Assembly (NCBI GenBank): GCA_000405345.1
Contig: ASPC01000074.1
Location: forward strand, 1-6,870
Length of the DNA stretch: 6,870 nucleotides
Reading direction: 5' to 3'
From: Atribacteria bacterium SCGC AAA255-N14
Lineage (GTDB): Bacteria > Atribacterota > JS1 > SB-45 > 34-128
Part shown: positions 1-6,095 of the stretch, piece by piece
Numbering within the stretch: the first letter of the stretch is position 1
Layout: every line of letters starts with the position of its first letter
Notes under the pieces: generated by a model
The model's input: the letters and a program-made list of their open reading frames with translations, nothing else
What the model was told of the DNA's origin: nothing
Database searches by the model: none
Program-made: the position numbers and the translations under genes

Positions 1-83
1 GGCGAGGAATCCCACCATATCTCAGCTTCAGGATTTACTTCTATTAATCTTTCTAAGACACTTTTTTCTTTTCGATTAGTCAC
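1..83 (-). CDS. Start of a probable transaldolase-related protein (3' end off the window)
   Basis: A GTG at 83, with GGAGG 10 bases upstream (94-98) and only 25 bases after the isomerase stop, opens a frame that runs off the window. The 27 visible residues begin MTNRKEKSVLERLIEVNPEA and continue EIWWDSS. The 'NPEAEIWWDSS' string resembles, from memory, the N-terminus of a family of transaldolase-like TIM-barrel proteins. Such an enzyme would fit beside transketolase and a sugar isomerase, moving three-carbon units. The gene's existence is well supported by spacing and ribosome site; the family assignment rests on a short stretch and is tentative. Confidence 0.55.
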   Translation of the reverse strand, partial: MTNRKEKSVLERLIEVNPEAEIWWDSS

Positions 84-108
84 TTTTTTAAAACCTCCAA
101 AAAAATAT

Positions 109-558
109 TTAATTGAAATTTTCTTTCTCTATTTCCATGATCTTTTCTACTTTTCTTTCTGATCTGCCACCTTGAAATTCTGAATTTAACCAGGCAGTCA
201 CTAACATTTTAGCCAATTCTATTCCAGTAACTAGAGCTCCCAAGGTTATTATCTGGGCATTGTTGCTTTTTATGGCTCTTTCTGCCTGATAAACATTACA
301 ACAGGTAGCTGCCCTTATCCCTTTTACTTTATCGGCAGCCATCGCCATCCCTAATCCTGTTCCGCATATAAGGATACCTCTTTCGAATTTTCCTTCAGCT
401 ATGGCATAAGCAACTTTTTTTGCTATATCAGGATAATCAATCGGATCCCTGGTAAAAGTGCCAAAATCTTTATACTCTACCTTTTTTTCTTTTAATAAAT
501 CAATGATTGCATTTTTTAAATCTAATGCATTAAAGTCACATCCAATAGCTATCTTCAT
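109..558 (-). CDS. RpiB/LacAB-family sugar isomerase with altered active site
   Basis: Encodes 149 residues, typical of RpiB, the aldose-ketose isomerase family that includes ribose 5-phosphate isomerase B and LacAB. The second of two tandem ATGs is preferred: AGGAGG is 7 bases before it and only 4 before the first (561), and relatives begin 'MKIAIGCD'. Kept: D8, the catalytic cysteine C65 in 'ILICGTGLGMAMAADK', T67, and R132 in 'GGR'. Changed relative to E. coli RpiB: H10 to F9, the ring-opening H99 to S98 (the following 'NNAQ' matches other RpiB proteins, so the alignment is firm), R110 to L109, and R137 to K136. Known roles of these residues are sugar-ring opening and phosphate binding, so the substrate is probably open-chain and perhaps not a standard pentose phosphate. 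Part of the tight transketolase operon. Confidence 0.9.
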   Translation of the reverse strand: MKIAIGCDFNALDLKNAIIDLLKEKKVEYKDFGTFTRDPIDYPDIAKKVAYAIAEGKFERGILICGTGLGMAMAADKVKGIRAATCCNVYQAERAIKSNNAQIITLGALVTGIELAKMLVTAWLNSEFQGGRSERKVEKIMEIEKENFN

Positions 559-565
559 CATATTC

Positions 566-571
566 CCTCCT
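566..571 (-). promoter_or_regulatory. Ribosome binding site choosing the second ATG of the isomerase gene
   Basis: AGGAGG on the minus strand ends 7 bases before the ATG at 558 and 4 bases before the ATG at 561; the wider spacing is the usual one. Confidence 0.65.
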
Positions 572-593
572 TACATTATTTTTTACAAGAAGA

Positions 594-1532
594 TTAGTTT
601 TTTTTAATCAGGTTAACCACTGAATTTACAATGCCGTTTTTGGAAAGATGGTATTTTCCTAAAAGGTCTTCGTAGCAACCTGTAGTACTAAATACATCAG
701 GTACCCCCAATTTAACCACTCTTAAGGGATTTTCTTGGGAAAGAAATTCACTGACTGCACTACCTAAGCCACCTACAATACTATGATCCTCGATAGTTAG
801 AATCATATCTGTCTCTTTGGAAACTTGAAGAAGAAGCTCGCAATCCAGTGGTTTTATGGTAGGCATGCTAATTACGCCGACTTTAATACCCAATTTAACA
901 AGTTCCTCTGCAGCTTCCATGGTTCTCCATACCATCCCTCCCATGGTCATTAAAGTAATGTCCTGTCCCTTTTGAAGTATTTCCCCTTTTCCGAAGGAAA
1001 AACGGTAATCTGAATGATGAAAAGTTGGTAATTTTTCACTGCCAATTCTAATGTAAACCGGGCCGATGTACTGAGCAGCTTCTTTTACGCATGCTTCTAT
1101 TTCAATGGCATCAGAGGGCACAAGTACTACCATATTAGGTAAACTTCTCATCACTGCTATGTCTTCCAAAGATTGATGCGTGTATCCTAAATAAGAATAG
1201 TCAAGTCCGGAGTTGCGTCCGGCAATTTTAACATTTGCAAAAGTATAAGCTAAATCATCTCTCACCTGCTCAAAACAACGCATAGTAATAAAAGGAGTTA
1301 TGGCACAAAAGAAAGGAATCTTCCCGCTTAAAGCGAGCCCTGCACAAAAGCCTATAGCCGATTGTTCTGTTAAACCAAATTCTAAATGCCTTTCCGGGAA
1401 ACACTCCTTAAAAGGGCCAAATCCTGAACTGCCTGAAGAATCAGTCGATACGGCCAAGATACGTGGGTCTTGTTTGGCCAATTCCAAAACTTGATTACCG
1501 AATACTTTTCGTGGATCTTTTAATTCTTTCAT
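594..1532 (-). CDS. Transketolase, C-terminal (pyrimidine-binding) subunit
   Basis: Encodes 312 residues covering the pyrimidine-binding and C-terminal domains of transketolase. The catalytic glutamate is E56 in 'FGLTEQSAIGFCAGLALSG', which activates thiamine diphosphate bound by the partner subunit. 'GYTHQSLEDIAVMRSLPNMVVLVPSD' style motif (landmarks GYTHQSLED with H119, and LVPSD) closes the domain, followed by the C-terminal domain with 'ITLMTMGGM' (from about 192) and 'IEDHSIVGGLGS' (E248-H250 region). The start ATG overlaps the N-terminal subunit's stop as ATGA, with a weak GGGGAT about 10 bases upstream, fitting coupled translation and equal amounts of both subunits. The RpiB-like gene follows after 35 bases. 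The substrate pair is unknown; see the pathway finding. Confidence 0.93.
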   Translation of the reverse strand: MKELKDPRKVFGNQVLELAKQDPRILAVSTDSSGSSGFGPFKECFPERHLEFGLTEQSAIGFCAGLALSGKIPFFCAITPFITMRCFEQVRDDLAYTFANVKIAGRNSGLDYSYLGYTHQSLEDIAVMRSLPNMVVLVPSDAIEIEACVKEAAQYIGPVYIRIGSEKLPTFHHSDYRFSFGKGEILQKGQDITLMTMGGMVWRTMEAAEELVKLGIKVGVISMPTIKPLDCELLLQVSKETDMILTIEDHSIVGGLGSAVSEFLSQENPLRVVKLGVPDVFSTTGCYEDLLGKYHLSKNGIVNSVVNLIKKN

Positions 1533-2365
1533 AAGTTATTCATCCCCAATTCAATAAAAGCTTTTTTCATTTCTTCATCTGTTGGTTTCCAATAATGGTA
1601 TTTATAATTGTTCTCTGCAAAAGAAAGCCCTTTCCCTTTTATAGTATTTGCTATAATACAGGTGGGACAATCTTTTTTAAGGGGTAAGTTTTTAAGTGCT
1701 TTAAGTATGTCCATAAAATCGTGTCCATCAACCTCAATGGTTTGCCACCCAAAAGAACTCCATTTCGCTGACAACGATTCTGTGTTTAAAACATCTTTTG
1801 TATTTCCGTGTATTTGAAGTTTATTTCTATCAATGATAGCTGTTAGATTATCTAATTTGTAATGACTTGCTATTTCAGCTGCTTCCCAAACAGATCCTTC
1901 AGCAATTTCACCATCGCCCATAAGGACATAAACTTTGTAATCTTTCTGATCTATTTTTCCAGCAAGTGCCATACCCCCTCCTATCGCAAGGCCATGTCCC
2001 AAAGATCCCGTATTGGCTTCTACTCCAGGCAGCTTGTGTCGATCGGGATGGCCAGGTAGTTGACTATTGAAAGAATCGTATGTGCTGAGTATTTTTTTAT
2101 CGAAATATCCTTTTTCTGCTAAAACAGAATATAAAGCAAGACACTTATGCCCTGCGCTTAAAATAAATCGATCTCTATCTTTCCATTGAGGGTTTTGCGG
2201 CTTACATTTTAATACAGAAAAATACAATGCTGTAATAATCTCTATAGATGAAAGACTACCACCCACATGGCCACCCTGCCCAGATTGAATCATTGTTATA
2301 ATATTTCTTCGTAAATTTAGTGCTGTTTGCTTTAAATCATTAATTTGGTTATCCAAAATTTCCAC
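1529..2365 (-). CDS. Transketolase, N-terminal (thiamine diphosphate-binding) subunit
   Basis: Encodes 278 residues, the length of a free-standing N-terminal half of a split transketolase. With the C-terminal subunit it would move two-carbon ketol units between sugars using thiamine diphosphate and a divalent metal in the cytoplasm. The cofactor motif starts at G150-D151-G152-E153 and ends at N181 in 'DRNKLQ'. Conserved histidines are visible at H33 (GGHVGG), H73 (SAGHK), H106 (LPGHPD) and H124 (SLGHGL). The start is GTG at 2365, supported by GGGGAG 7 bases upstream. Its stop overlaps the next gene's start by four bases, so the two subunits are translationally coupled. Split transketolases occur in many anaerobes for ordinary pentose metabolism, but similar pairs also act in dedicated catabolic pathways, and the motifs do not separate these. 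Confidence 0.93.
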   Translation of the reverse strand: MEILDNQINDLKQTALNLRRNIITMIQSGQGGHVGGSLSSIEIITALYFSVLKCKPQNPQWKDRDRFILSAGHKCLALYSVLAEKGYFDKKILSTYDSFNSQLPGHPDRHKLPGVEANTGSLGHGLAIGGGMALAGKIDQKDYKVYVLMGDGEIAEGSVWEAAEIASHYKLDNLTAIIDRNKLQIHGNTKDVLNTESLSAKWSSFGWQTIEVDGHDFMDILKALKNLPLKKDCPTCIIANTIKGKGLSFAENNYKYHYWKPTDEEMKKAFIELGMNNL

Positions 2366-2372
2366 TAAAATT

Positions 2373-2378
2373 CTCCCC
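2373..2378 (-). promoter_or_regulatory. Ribosome binding site supporting a GTG start
   Basis: GGGGAG on the minus strand lies 7 bases before the GTG at 2365. No in-frame ATG is close by; the TTG three codons later is worse placed. Confidence 0.7.
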
Positions 2379-2426
2379 TCGCTTTACGATTTTTAAATAT
2401 ATATACAGGAAAATGCTTTCATCACT

Positions 2427-2450
2427 ATCCCCACCTTTGCAGGTGGGGAT
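2427..2450 (+). terminator. Perfect 10-bp hairpin with T-tract on the plus strand
   Basis: ATCCCCACCT (2427-2436) pairs perfectly with AGGTGGGGAT (2441-2450) around the loop TTGC. On the plus strand it is followed at once by TTCTTTTTAT, the form of an intrinsic terminator. On the minus strand, where all the genes lie, it is followed by AGTGATGAAAGC and lacks a U-tract, although a loose A/T-rich run precedes it. It sits between the creatininase stop and the transketolase start. It may act as a terminator of antisense transcription, or as an RNA processing or stability stem within the gene run. Confidence 0.65.
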
Positions 2451-2474
2451 TTCTTTTTATTTATATAATAAAAA

Positions 2475-3332
2475 CTAAGCTCGATTGGGAAAATCTCTAT
2501 CTTTTATTTCAATTTTAAATTTTTCAACTTCTTTTACAAAGGCAGATAAGTGGTCTGAAACTAAGTCAAAATATTTTTTCCCCTTTTCAGCGGTTGCTCT
2601 AAAAGGATTACCAATCACTGCGTTATCACAGTAATCATGATGCTCCATAGGAACCCAGATAGTTTCCACTCCTTTAAATTCAACAGTTGCAGCCCCATCT
2701 TTTTTATGAAAGTTTGGTCCCATAAAAGCAGGAGCATGTGTACTTCCTTTTTCCATTTGGTCTGTATCTATTTTATCCATATCATAAGCCATAACTGTAG
2801 AAGTTTCTAATTCGCCGGCGTGCCATCCCGGTGTTTCTTCCGGAGGTCCTTCAATAATATCCCCTAAAACTGAATATGTTCTTTCTGTTGGTGTCTTATA
2901 CCAACATACAAAACATCCGGTTTCGTAATACAATTTACGTAATACGTCATCAATTACTTTAACATTTGACCCGTGGTGAGAAACAAAAATCATTTTATTA
3001 AAACCATGGTAAATTAAACTTTTAGCAATTTCATAAATAATTTTCCTATAAGTTTCTCCGCTAAAAGTTACGGTACCCGTTCCTTCTCCTACTCTTCCCA
3101 TATGATGAGGAGAATATCCAAACGGCATTGCAGGTAAATATGGCACTTCAGCTTTTGATGCTGCCTGTTCTACCACATGCTCAGTAGTTATAAGATCTGT
3201 AGAGAGGGGGTCGTGGGCACCATGTTTCTCCAAACTACCCATTGGAATTAGGATAGTATCTGTTTTTTTTAGCATTTCAGCTACTTCTACGTATGAGATA
3301 TCGTAAAGATTCCAACTTTTTTTCCTTGACAT
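2475..3332 (-). CDS. Creatininase-family metal-dependent hydrolase
   Basis: Protein of 285 residues, the usual length for the creatininase (creatinine amidohydrolase) family, whose members open cyclic amides or related bonds with a two-metal site. Metal ligands by comparison with creatininase: E35, H37 and D46 in 'PMGSLEKHG..DPLSTD', H120 in 'VSHHGSN', and E174 in 'HAGELETS', the last motif being fully conserved. The middle motif, usually N-G-H-G-G-N, reads S-H-H-G-S-N (118-123), so the ligand is kept but its neighbours differ. AGGAGG stands 8 bases before the ATG. It is 136 bases downstream of the cupin gene and 109 bases upstream of the transketolase genes. No creatine or purine genes are nearby; hydrolysis of a lactone, amide or ring in the imported compound is an inference. 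The substrate is not identifiable from sequence. Confidence 0.9.
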   Translation of the reverse strand: MSRKKSWNLYDISYVEVAEMLKKTDTILIPMGSLEKHGAHDPLSTDLITTEHVVEQAASKAEVPYLPAMPFGYSPHHMGRVGEGTGTVTFSGETYRKIIYEIAKSLIYHGFNKMIFVSHHGSNVKVIDDVLRKLYYETGCFVCWYKTPTERTYSVLGDIIEGPPEETPGWHAGELETSTVMAYDMDKIDTDQMEKGSTHAPAFMGPNFHKKDGAATVEFKGVETIWVPMEHHDYCDNAVIGNPFRATAEKGKKYFDLVSDHLSAFVKEVEKFKIEIKDRDFPNRA

Positions 3333-3468
3333 TTATTTTTCCTCCTTAATTTTATAACATAGTAAAAAAGTTTTTAATTATTAGATTTTAATTTATAAGA
3401 AACAATCTTTTATTTTGTATAGCCGACATTATATATTTCTAATTTGCTTAAAAAAGTAAAAATGTATT
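3333..3468 (-). other. AT-rich gap between cupin and creatininase genes
   Basis: These 136 bases hold the AGGAGG site (3341-3346) of the creatininase gene. A hairpin terminator is not visible. Several TATAAA-like strings occur, but none is paired with a convincing -35 element, so I call no promoter. Confidence 0.5.
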
Positions 3469-3858
3469 TTAAGATTTAAACGCATCCGCCCCCCTTTGTT
3501 TAAGTAGTTTTTCGGGTCCTGGAGGCGCATAAATTACCACATAAGTAATGTCTTCGTCTGGTTCAACATCTAATTTGTGTAACGTATTAGCAGGGACATA
3601 TATTGCCGTTTTAGGTTCAATCCTAAATGATTTTCCATTAAGATATACTATTCCCTTTCCAGAAAGAATATACCAGCAATGTTCAACTGTGTGTTTATGT
3701 TCTTCGCCTTTTGTACCTGCTCTACTTGTGTTAACTAATAGCGAAAAGTTCTTTGCTCCGCTAATTTCTTCATCGATAAGAATACGGAACATTCCAACTC
3801 CACCATGTAATACACCAGTTACTGCGTTCTTTAATGATACGATTAACTTTTTTTCCAT
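3469..3858 (-). CDS. Small cupin-domain protein
   Basis: Single-domain cupin of 129 residues, probably cytoplasmic with a bound metal. The first cupin motif spans about G48-G67 with H54 and H56 followed by E59-H60 and then WYILSGKG; the second motif holds YVPANTLHKL with H94. The likely ligands are H54, H56, E59 or H60, and H94. The ATG at 3858 was chosen because an AAGGAG lies 7 bases upstream; a longer frame from 3912 adds 18 lysine- and isoleucine-rich residues, lacks a ribosome site and overlaps the candidate promoter. Cupins of this type include sugar isomerases, epimerases, dioxygenases and simple binding proteins, so no reaction can be assigned. Lying between a transporter and sugar-carbon genes, a role in isomerising or binding the imported compound is an inference only. 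Confidence 0.85.
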   Translation of the reverse strand: MEKKLIVSLKNAVTGVLHGGVGMFRILIDEEISGAKNFSLLVNTSRAGTKGEEHKHTVEHCWYILSGKGIVYLNGKSFRIEPKTAIYVPANTLHKLDVEPDEDITYVVIYAPPGPEKLLKQRGADAFKS

Positions 3859-3865
3859 TTTATGA

Positions 3866-3871
3866 CTCCTT
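3866..3871 (-). promoter_or_regulatory. Ribosome binding site fixing the cupin start
   Basis: AAGGAG (minus strand) lies 7 bases before the ATG at 3858. No comparable site precedes the alternative start at 3912, which decides in favour of the 129-residue protein. Confidence 0.8.
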
Positions 3872-3895
3872 TTTATTATATAAATTTTCGAGTTT

Positions 3896-3923
3896 ATTTT
3901 AATACTTATCACATTACTTTCAA
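3896..3923 (-). promoter_or_regulatory. Candidate sigma-70/A promoter for the cupin gene
   Basis: On the minus strand TTGAAA (3923-3918) and TAAAAT (3901-3896) are 16 bases apart, each matching five of six consensus bases. The start point would fall near 3889, giving a leader of about 30 bases before the cupin ATG at 3858. The surrounding sequence is very AT-rich, so chance matches are easy. Confidence 0.4.
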
Positions 3924-3989
3924 TATACCATTACTATTGTTAATTAAATCTGTAATTACATAATATTAATGATCCTTTAAAATTTTTAA

Positions 3990-4307
3990 TTAAACCTCTA
4001 CTTTAGATTTATCCTTGTTTATCATCGTTACAACTATTAAAAGTAGGACTCCGACTAAATCTGAAATAATATTTGGTGTAAATAAACAAAAAGCAGCAAA
4101 TCCCAGCAATATTCTTTCTAGGATGTTTGTCTTTTTAATCCAACAGTCTTGCATCATCCCTGCAAAAGCAATCATTCCGATCATAGCACTTATTACTGTT
4201 TCCATAACCTCTAACAAGGGACCATTAAAGAGTATAGGTGTATAAACAAATAGAAAAGGCATAATAAATAAAGGAGAAGCTAATTTAGCAAAGAAAGAAG
4301 AATAAGA
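3990..4307 (-). pseudogene. Detached C-terminal part of the TRAP permease
   Basis: An open frame of 105 codons, in the same phase as the permease gene upstream, encodes 'AKLASPLFIMPFLFVYTPILFNGP' (in two landmarks: KLASPLFIMPF and VYTPILFNGP) followed by further hydrophobic helices and a lysine-rich end (MINKDKSKVEV). In fused TAXI-type permeases this 'KLA...FI.PF.F.Y.P' segment directly follows the part that ends at 4371, so this is the missing C-terminus, about two to three membrane helices. The first ATG (4262) has no Shine-Dalgarno sequence before it, so independent translation is doubtful. The frame has stayed open and family-like, suggesting the interruption is recent or the part is still expressed by some means. 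Confidence 0.8.
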
Positions 4308-4373
4308 TTAACCATCAATCCTTAATAATAGATATATTTATCTGGGTGTTTCTCATTCTGGCAGCTTTATTTA
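4308..4373 (-). other. Stop-containing segment interrupting the TRAP permease gene
   Basis: Between the end of the 528-codon frame and the resumed C-terminal frame lie four stops in the same register: TAA at 4373, TGA at 4355, TAA at 4340 and TAA at 4310. The two coding parts are in phase with each other (5957 and 4262 differ by a multiple of three). Compared from memory with relatives, which place about five residues between the 'PxxTG' and 'KLA' landmarks, this gene has 29 codons there, so roughly 70 bases are extra. I see no terminal inverted repeats or clear target duplication. The exact borders cannot be fixed by eye. Confidence 0.65.
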
Positions 4374-5957
4374 TCCTGCCCTATGAGGATTGCAGCGAGC
4401 TATCGATGACGCAGCAAAGGCAACTAAGGCAACAGGAGGTGTAACCCCTCCTGTTTGACAAAGCCAAAAGACTACTAGGTGAGATGTAAGTAACGGTACA
4501 CCTAATTCTATAAGTGCGGGTGCAGCAAGCACAGAAATAATTATATACGAAGCAGTTATTGTTACTCCCATACCCATTATGTAGCTAGTAATAGCAACAA
4601 AAAAAATTGTTAGAGGAAGAATCCCTTTAGATAAAGAGATAATCAAGGAAGAAAATTTAATTCCTAATCCAGTCATATTGATTATAGCTATCATTATCCC
4701 AATTACACCTGCAGTAGAACCGATAATTAATGAATTCTTCGCCCCTGAAATTAAAGCATTAATTATTTTCCAAAAACTCATCCTTGTATCTGTTTGAAAA
4801 TAACTTAAAATTATTGTTGAAAATATAGCAAAAAAAGCGGACATTTGCACAGAATAACCTCTGATTAAAAAAACAAATACCATAACAATTGGTAGAAGAA
4901 GATAACCTTTTTTATAGAGAGTAGCCGTTAAATTGGGTATTTGTTCTTTTGGCAATCCTTTTATTCCCTCTCTAACGGCAATAAAGTGTACCATCATTCC
5001 CACTCCAAAGAAATATAAAATTGCTGGAATGATAGAAATCTTAACAATATCCATATAGGGCGTTTCTGTGAATGCAGCGATAAGAAACGCTGCTGCACCC
5101 ATGATTGGAGGCATAAATTGTCCACCTGTTGACGCTGCTGCCTCAACTCCTGCCGCAGTATGCGATTTATAGCCCAATCTTTTCATTAAAGGAATAGTAT
5201 AAGATCCTGTAATAACCGCATTAGCAGCTGAAGACCCGGTAACTGAACCAATTAAACCACTAGAAATTACCGCGATTTTTGCTGGACCTCCCCTTGTTCC
5301 ACCTGCTACGGCACGAGATATTTCTTCAATGGCAGAGCCTCCGCCTGAAGCCTGGAAAAAAGAAGCAAAAATAATAAAGGGAAATATATAGGTAGCATAA
5401 GTATTAACCACAACACCATATATTCCGCCCATTCCAACAGCAGAATATTCCACAATTCTAGCAATTTTAAACCCATAATGACCTAATATTCCTGGTACAA
5501 AAGGTCCAAAATAAGCATAGAGTAAAAAAATGATTGCTAATATTGGTAATATATATCCAAGTACCCGACGTGCTACTTCCAAAGAAAGTCCAATTAAAAT
5601 TATTCCCATAAGAATATCCATAGTAGTTGGATTTCCAATTCGATAAGCATATGTTGGATAATTTATTATCCAATAGCCAATAGCAACTATGGTGAGTATC
5701 CATAATATCCAATCTATTAAGGGTACAGAATCTTTATTTTTATTTTGACCTTTTCTAGCAGGGTAAAGCAAGAAACAAAGTAATAAAGAAAAAAGCAGGT
5801 ACCCACCGCGGTGTAGTTCCATTGAAATAAGCCCAAAAGCACATGTATATAAATAAAACAACGCAAATGTCAAGGCTATTATATTGACAATCAAGTCGAT
5901 ATTTTTGTTCAGTTGCCTTATCGGATTTTCAGTGTCTTTAATTTGATCTTCTTTCAT
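4371..5957 (-). CDS. Fused TRAP transporter permease (DctQM-like, TAXI type), prematurely ended
   Basis: Integral membrane subunit of a TAXI-TRAP transporter; known family members use an ion gradient to import the solute delivered by the binding protein. N-terminal hydrophobic helices (about residues 22-45, 50-65, 81-100, 112-128, 133-153) are followed by the large DctM-like part. Signature segments are visible: GTRGGPAK (220-227), GSVTGSSAANAVITG (237-251), ASTGGQFMPPIMGAAAF (275-291) and TGGVTPPVALVAFAA (502-516). The frame stops after residue 528, right after '..CNPHRAG', where relatives continue for roughly another 100 residues; that missing part lies downstream in the same frame (4307-3990). 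The start ATG at 5957 has AGGAG 17 bases upstream, an unusually long spacing; a TAA blocks any start further upstream of that site. Either the shortened product is used or the gene is broken. Confidence 0.9.
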   Translation of the reverse strand: MKEDQIKDTENPIRQLNKNIDLIVNIIALTFALFYLYTCAFGLISMELHRGGYLLFSLLLCFLLYPARKGQNKNKDSVPLIDWILWILTIVAIGYWIINYPTYAYRIGNPTTMDILMGIILIGLSLEVARRVLGYILPILAIIFLLYAYFGPFVPGILGHYGFKIARIVEYSAVGMGGIYGVVVNTYATYIFPFIIFASFFQASGGGSAIEEISRAVAGGTRGGPAKIAVISSGLIGSVTGSSAANAVITGSYTIPLMKRLGYKSHTAAGVEAAASTGGQFMPPIMGAAAFLIAAFTETPYMDIVKISIIPAILYFFGVGMMVHFIAVREGIKGLPKEQIPNLTATLYKKGYLLLPIVMVFVFLIRGYSVQMSAFFAIFSTIILSYFQTDTRMSFWKIINALISGAKNSLIIGSTAGVIGIMIAIINMTGLGIKFSSLIISLSKGILPLTIFFVAITSYIMGMGVTITASYIIISVLAAPALIELGVPLLTSHLVVFWLCQTGGVTPPVALVAFAASSIARCNPHRAG

Positions 5958-6045
5958 TTTAATTATTTCAATTTCTCCTTAAGACATGACTGTTATTAAG
6001 AAAATCTCATATCTCTTTATATTACATAATTAATGAATAAGAGAA

Positions 6046-6080
6046 GAAGGGGGTTCTATTATCATAATAGAGCCCCCTTC
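6046..6080 (-). terminator. Strong hairpin between the TRAP binding-protein and permease genes
   Basis: A 16-base-pair stem (6046-6061 with 6065-6080, one G-U type pair on one strand) closes a 3-base loop. The outer part is a GC block, GAAGGGGG paired with CCCCCTTC. Read on the minus strand it is followed by TTCTCTTATTCATTAATT, a moderately T-rich tail, while the other side is not T-rich, so it suits minus-strand termination. It sits 15 bases after the stop of the binding-protein gene and about 90 bases before the permease start. Inference: it terminates most transcripts or protects their 3' ends, so the binding protein is made in excess over the permease. Confidence 0.8.
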
Positions 6081-6095
6081 AATAAAATTCATATC

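Noticed and set aside
1300..2059. Plus-strand open frames of about 65 codons opposite the transketolase genes
   Set aside because: They mirror well-conserved minus-strand coding sequence and have no ribosome sites or family resemblance.
2427..2450. Remnant end of an IS200/IS605-type element, whose ends form similar GC-rich hairpins
   Set aside because: The stem is perfect and followed by a T-tract, no transposase or TnpB fragment is nearby, and the terminator reading is simpler.
3358..3410. Promoter upstream of the creatininase gene (TTGTTT and TAATAA or TATAAA strings)
   Set aside because: The matches are weak and expected by chance in this AT-rich gap.
3859..3912. Longer cupin with 18 extra N-terminal residues from 3912
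   Set aside because: No ribosome site, low-complexity lysine/isoleucine-rich residues, and overlap with the candidate promoter; the ATG at 3858 has an ideal site.
3548..4245. Plus-strand open frames opposite the cupin and the permease C-terminus
   Set aside because: Shadows of minus-strand genes, with no recognisable protein features.
4322..4371. Hydrophobic peptide in a plus-strand frame across the interrupting segment (FIWVFLILAALFILP)
   Set aside because: It has no start codon or ribosome site and runs into antisense of a conserved permease segment; best explained as chance in AT-rich sequence.
4287..4379. Programmed translational bypass in the permease gene, since GGA is followed directly by a TAA stop as in phage T4 gene 60
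   Set aside because: No matching GGA landing codon lies in the resumed phase after the last stop at 4310; the only GGA nearby (4321-4319) is in another phase and leads to a stop. No supporting hairpin was seen.
5467..5712. Second minus-strand frame inside the permease gene
   Set aside because: It lies within the strongly supported permease frame and has an unlikely composition rich in Asn, Ser, Cys and Trp.
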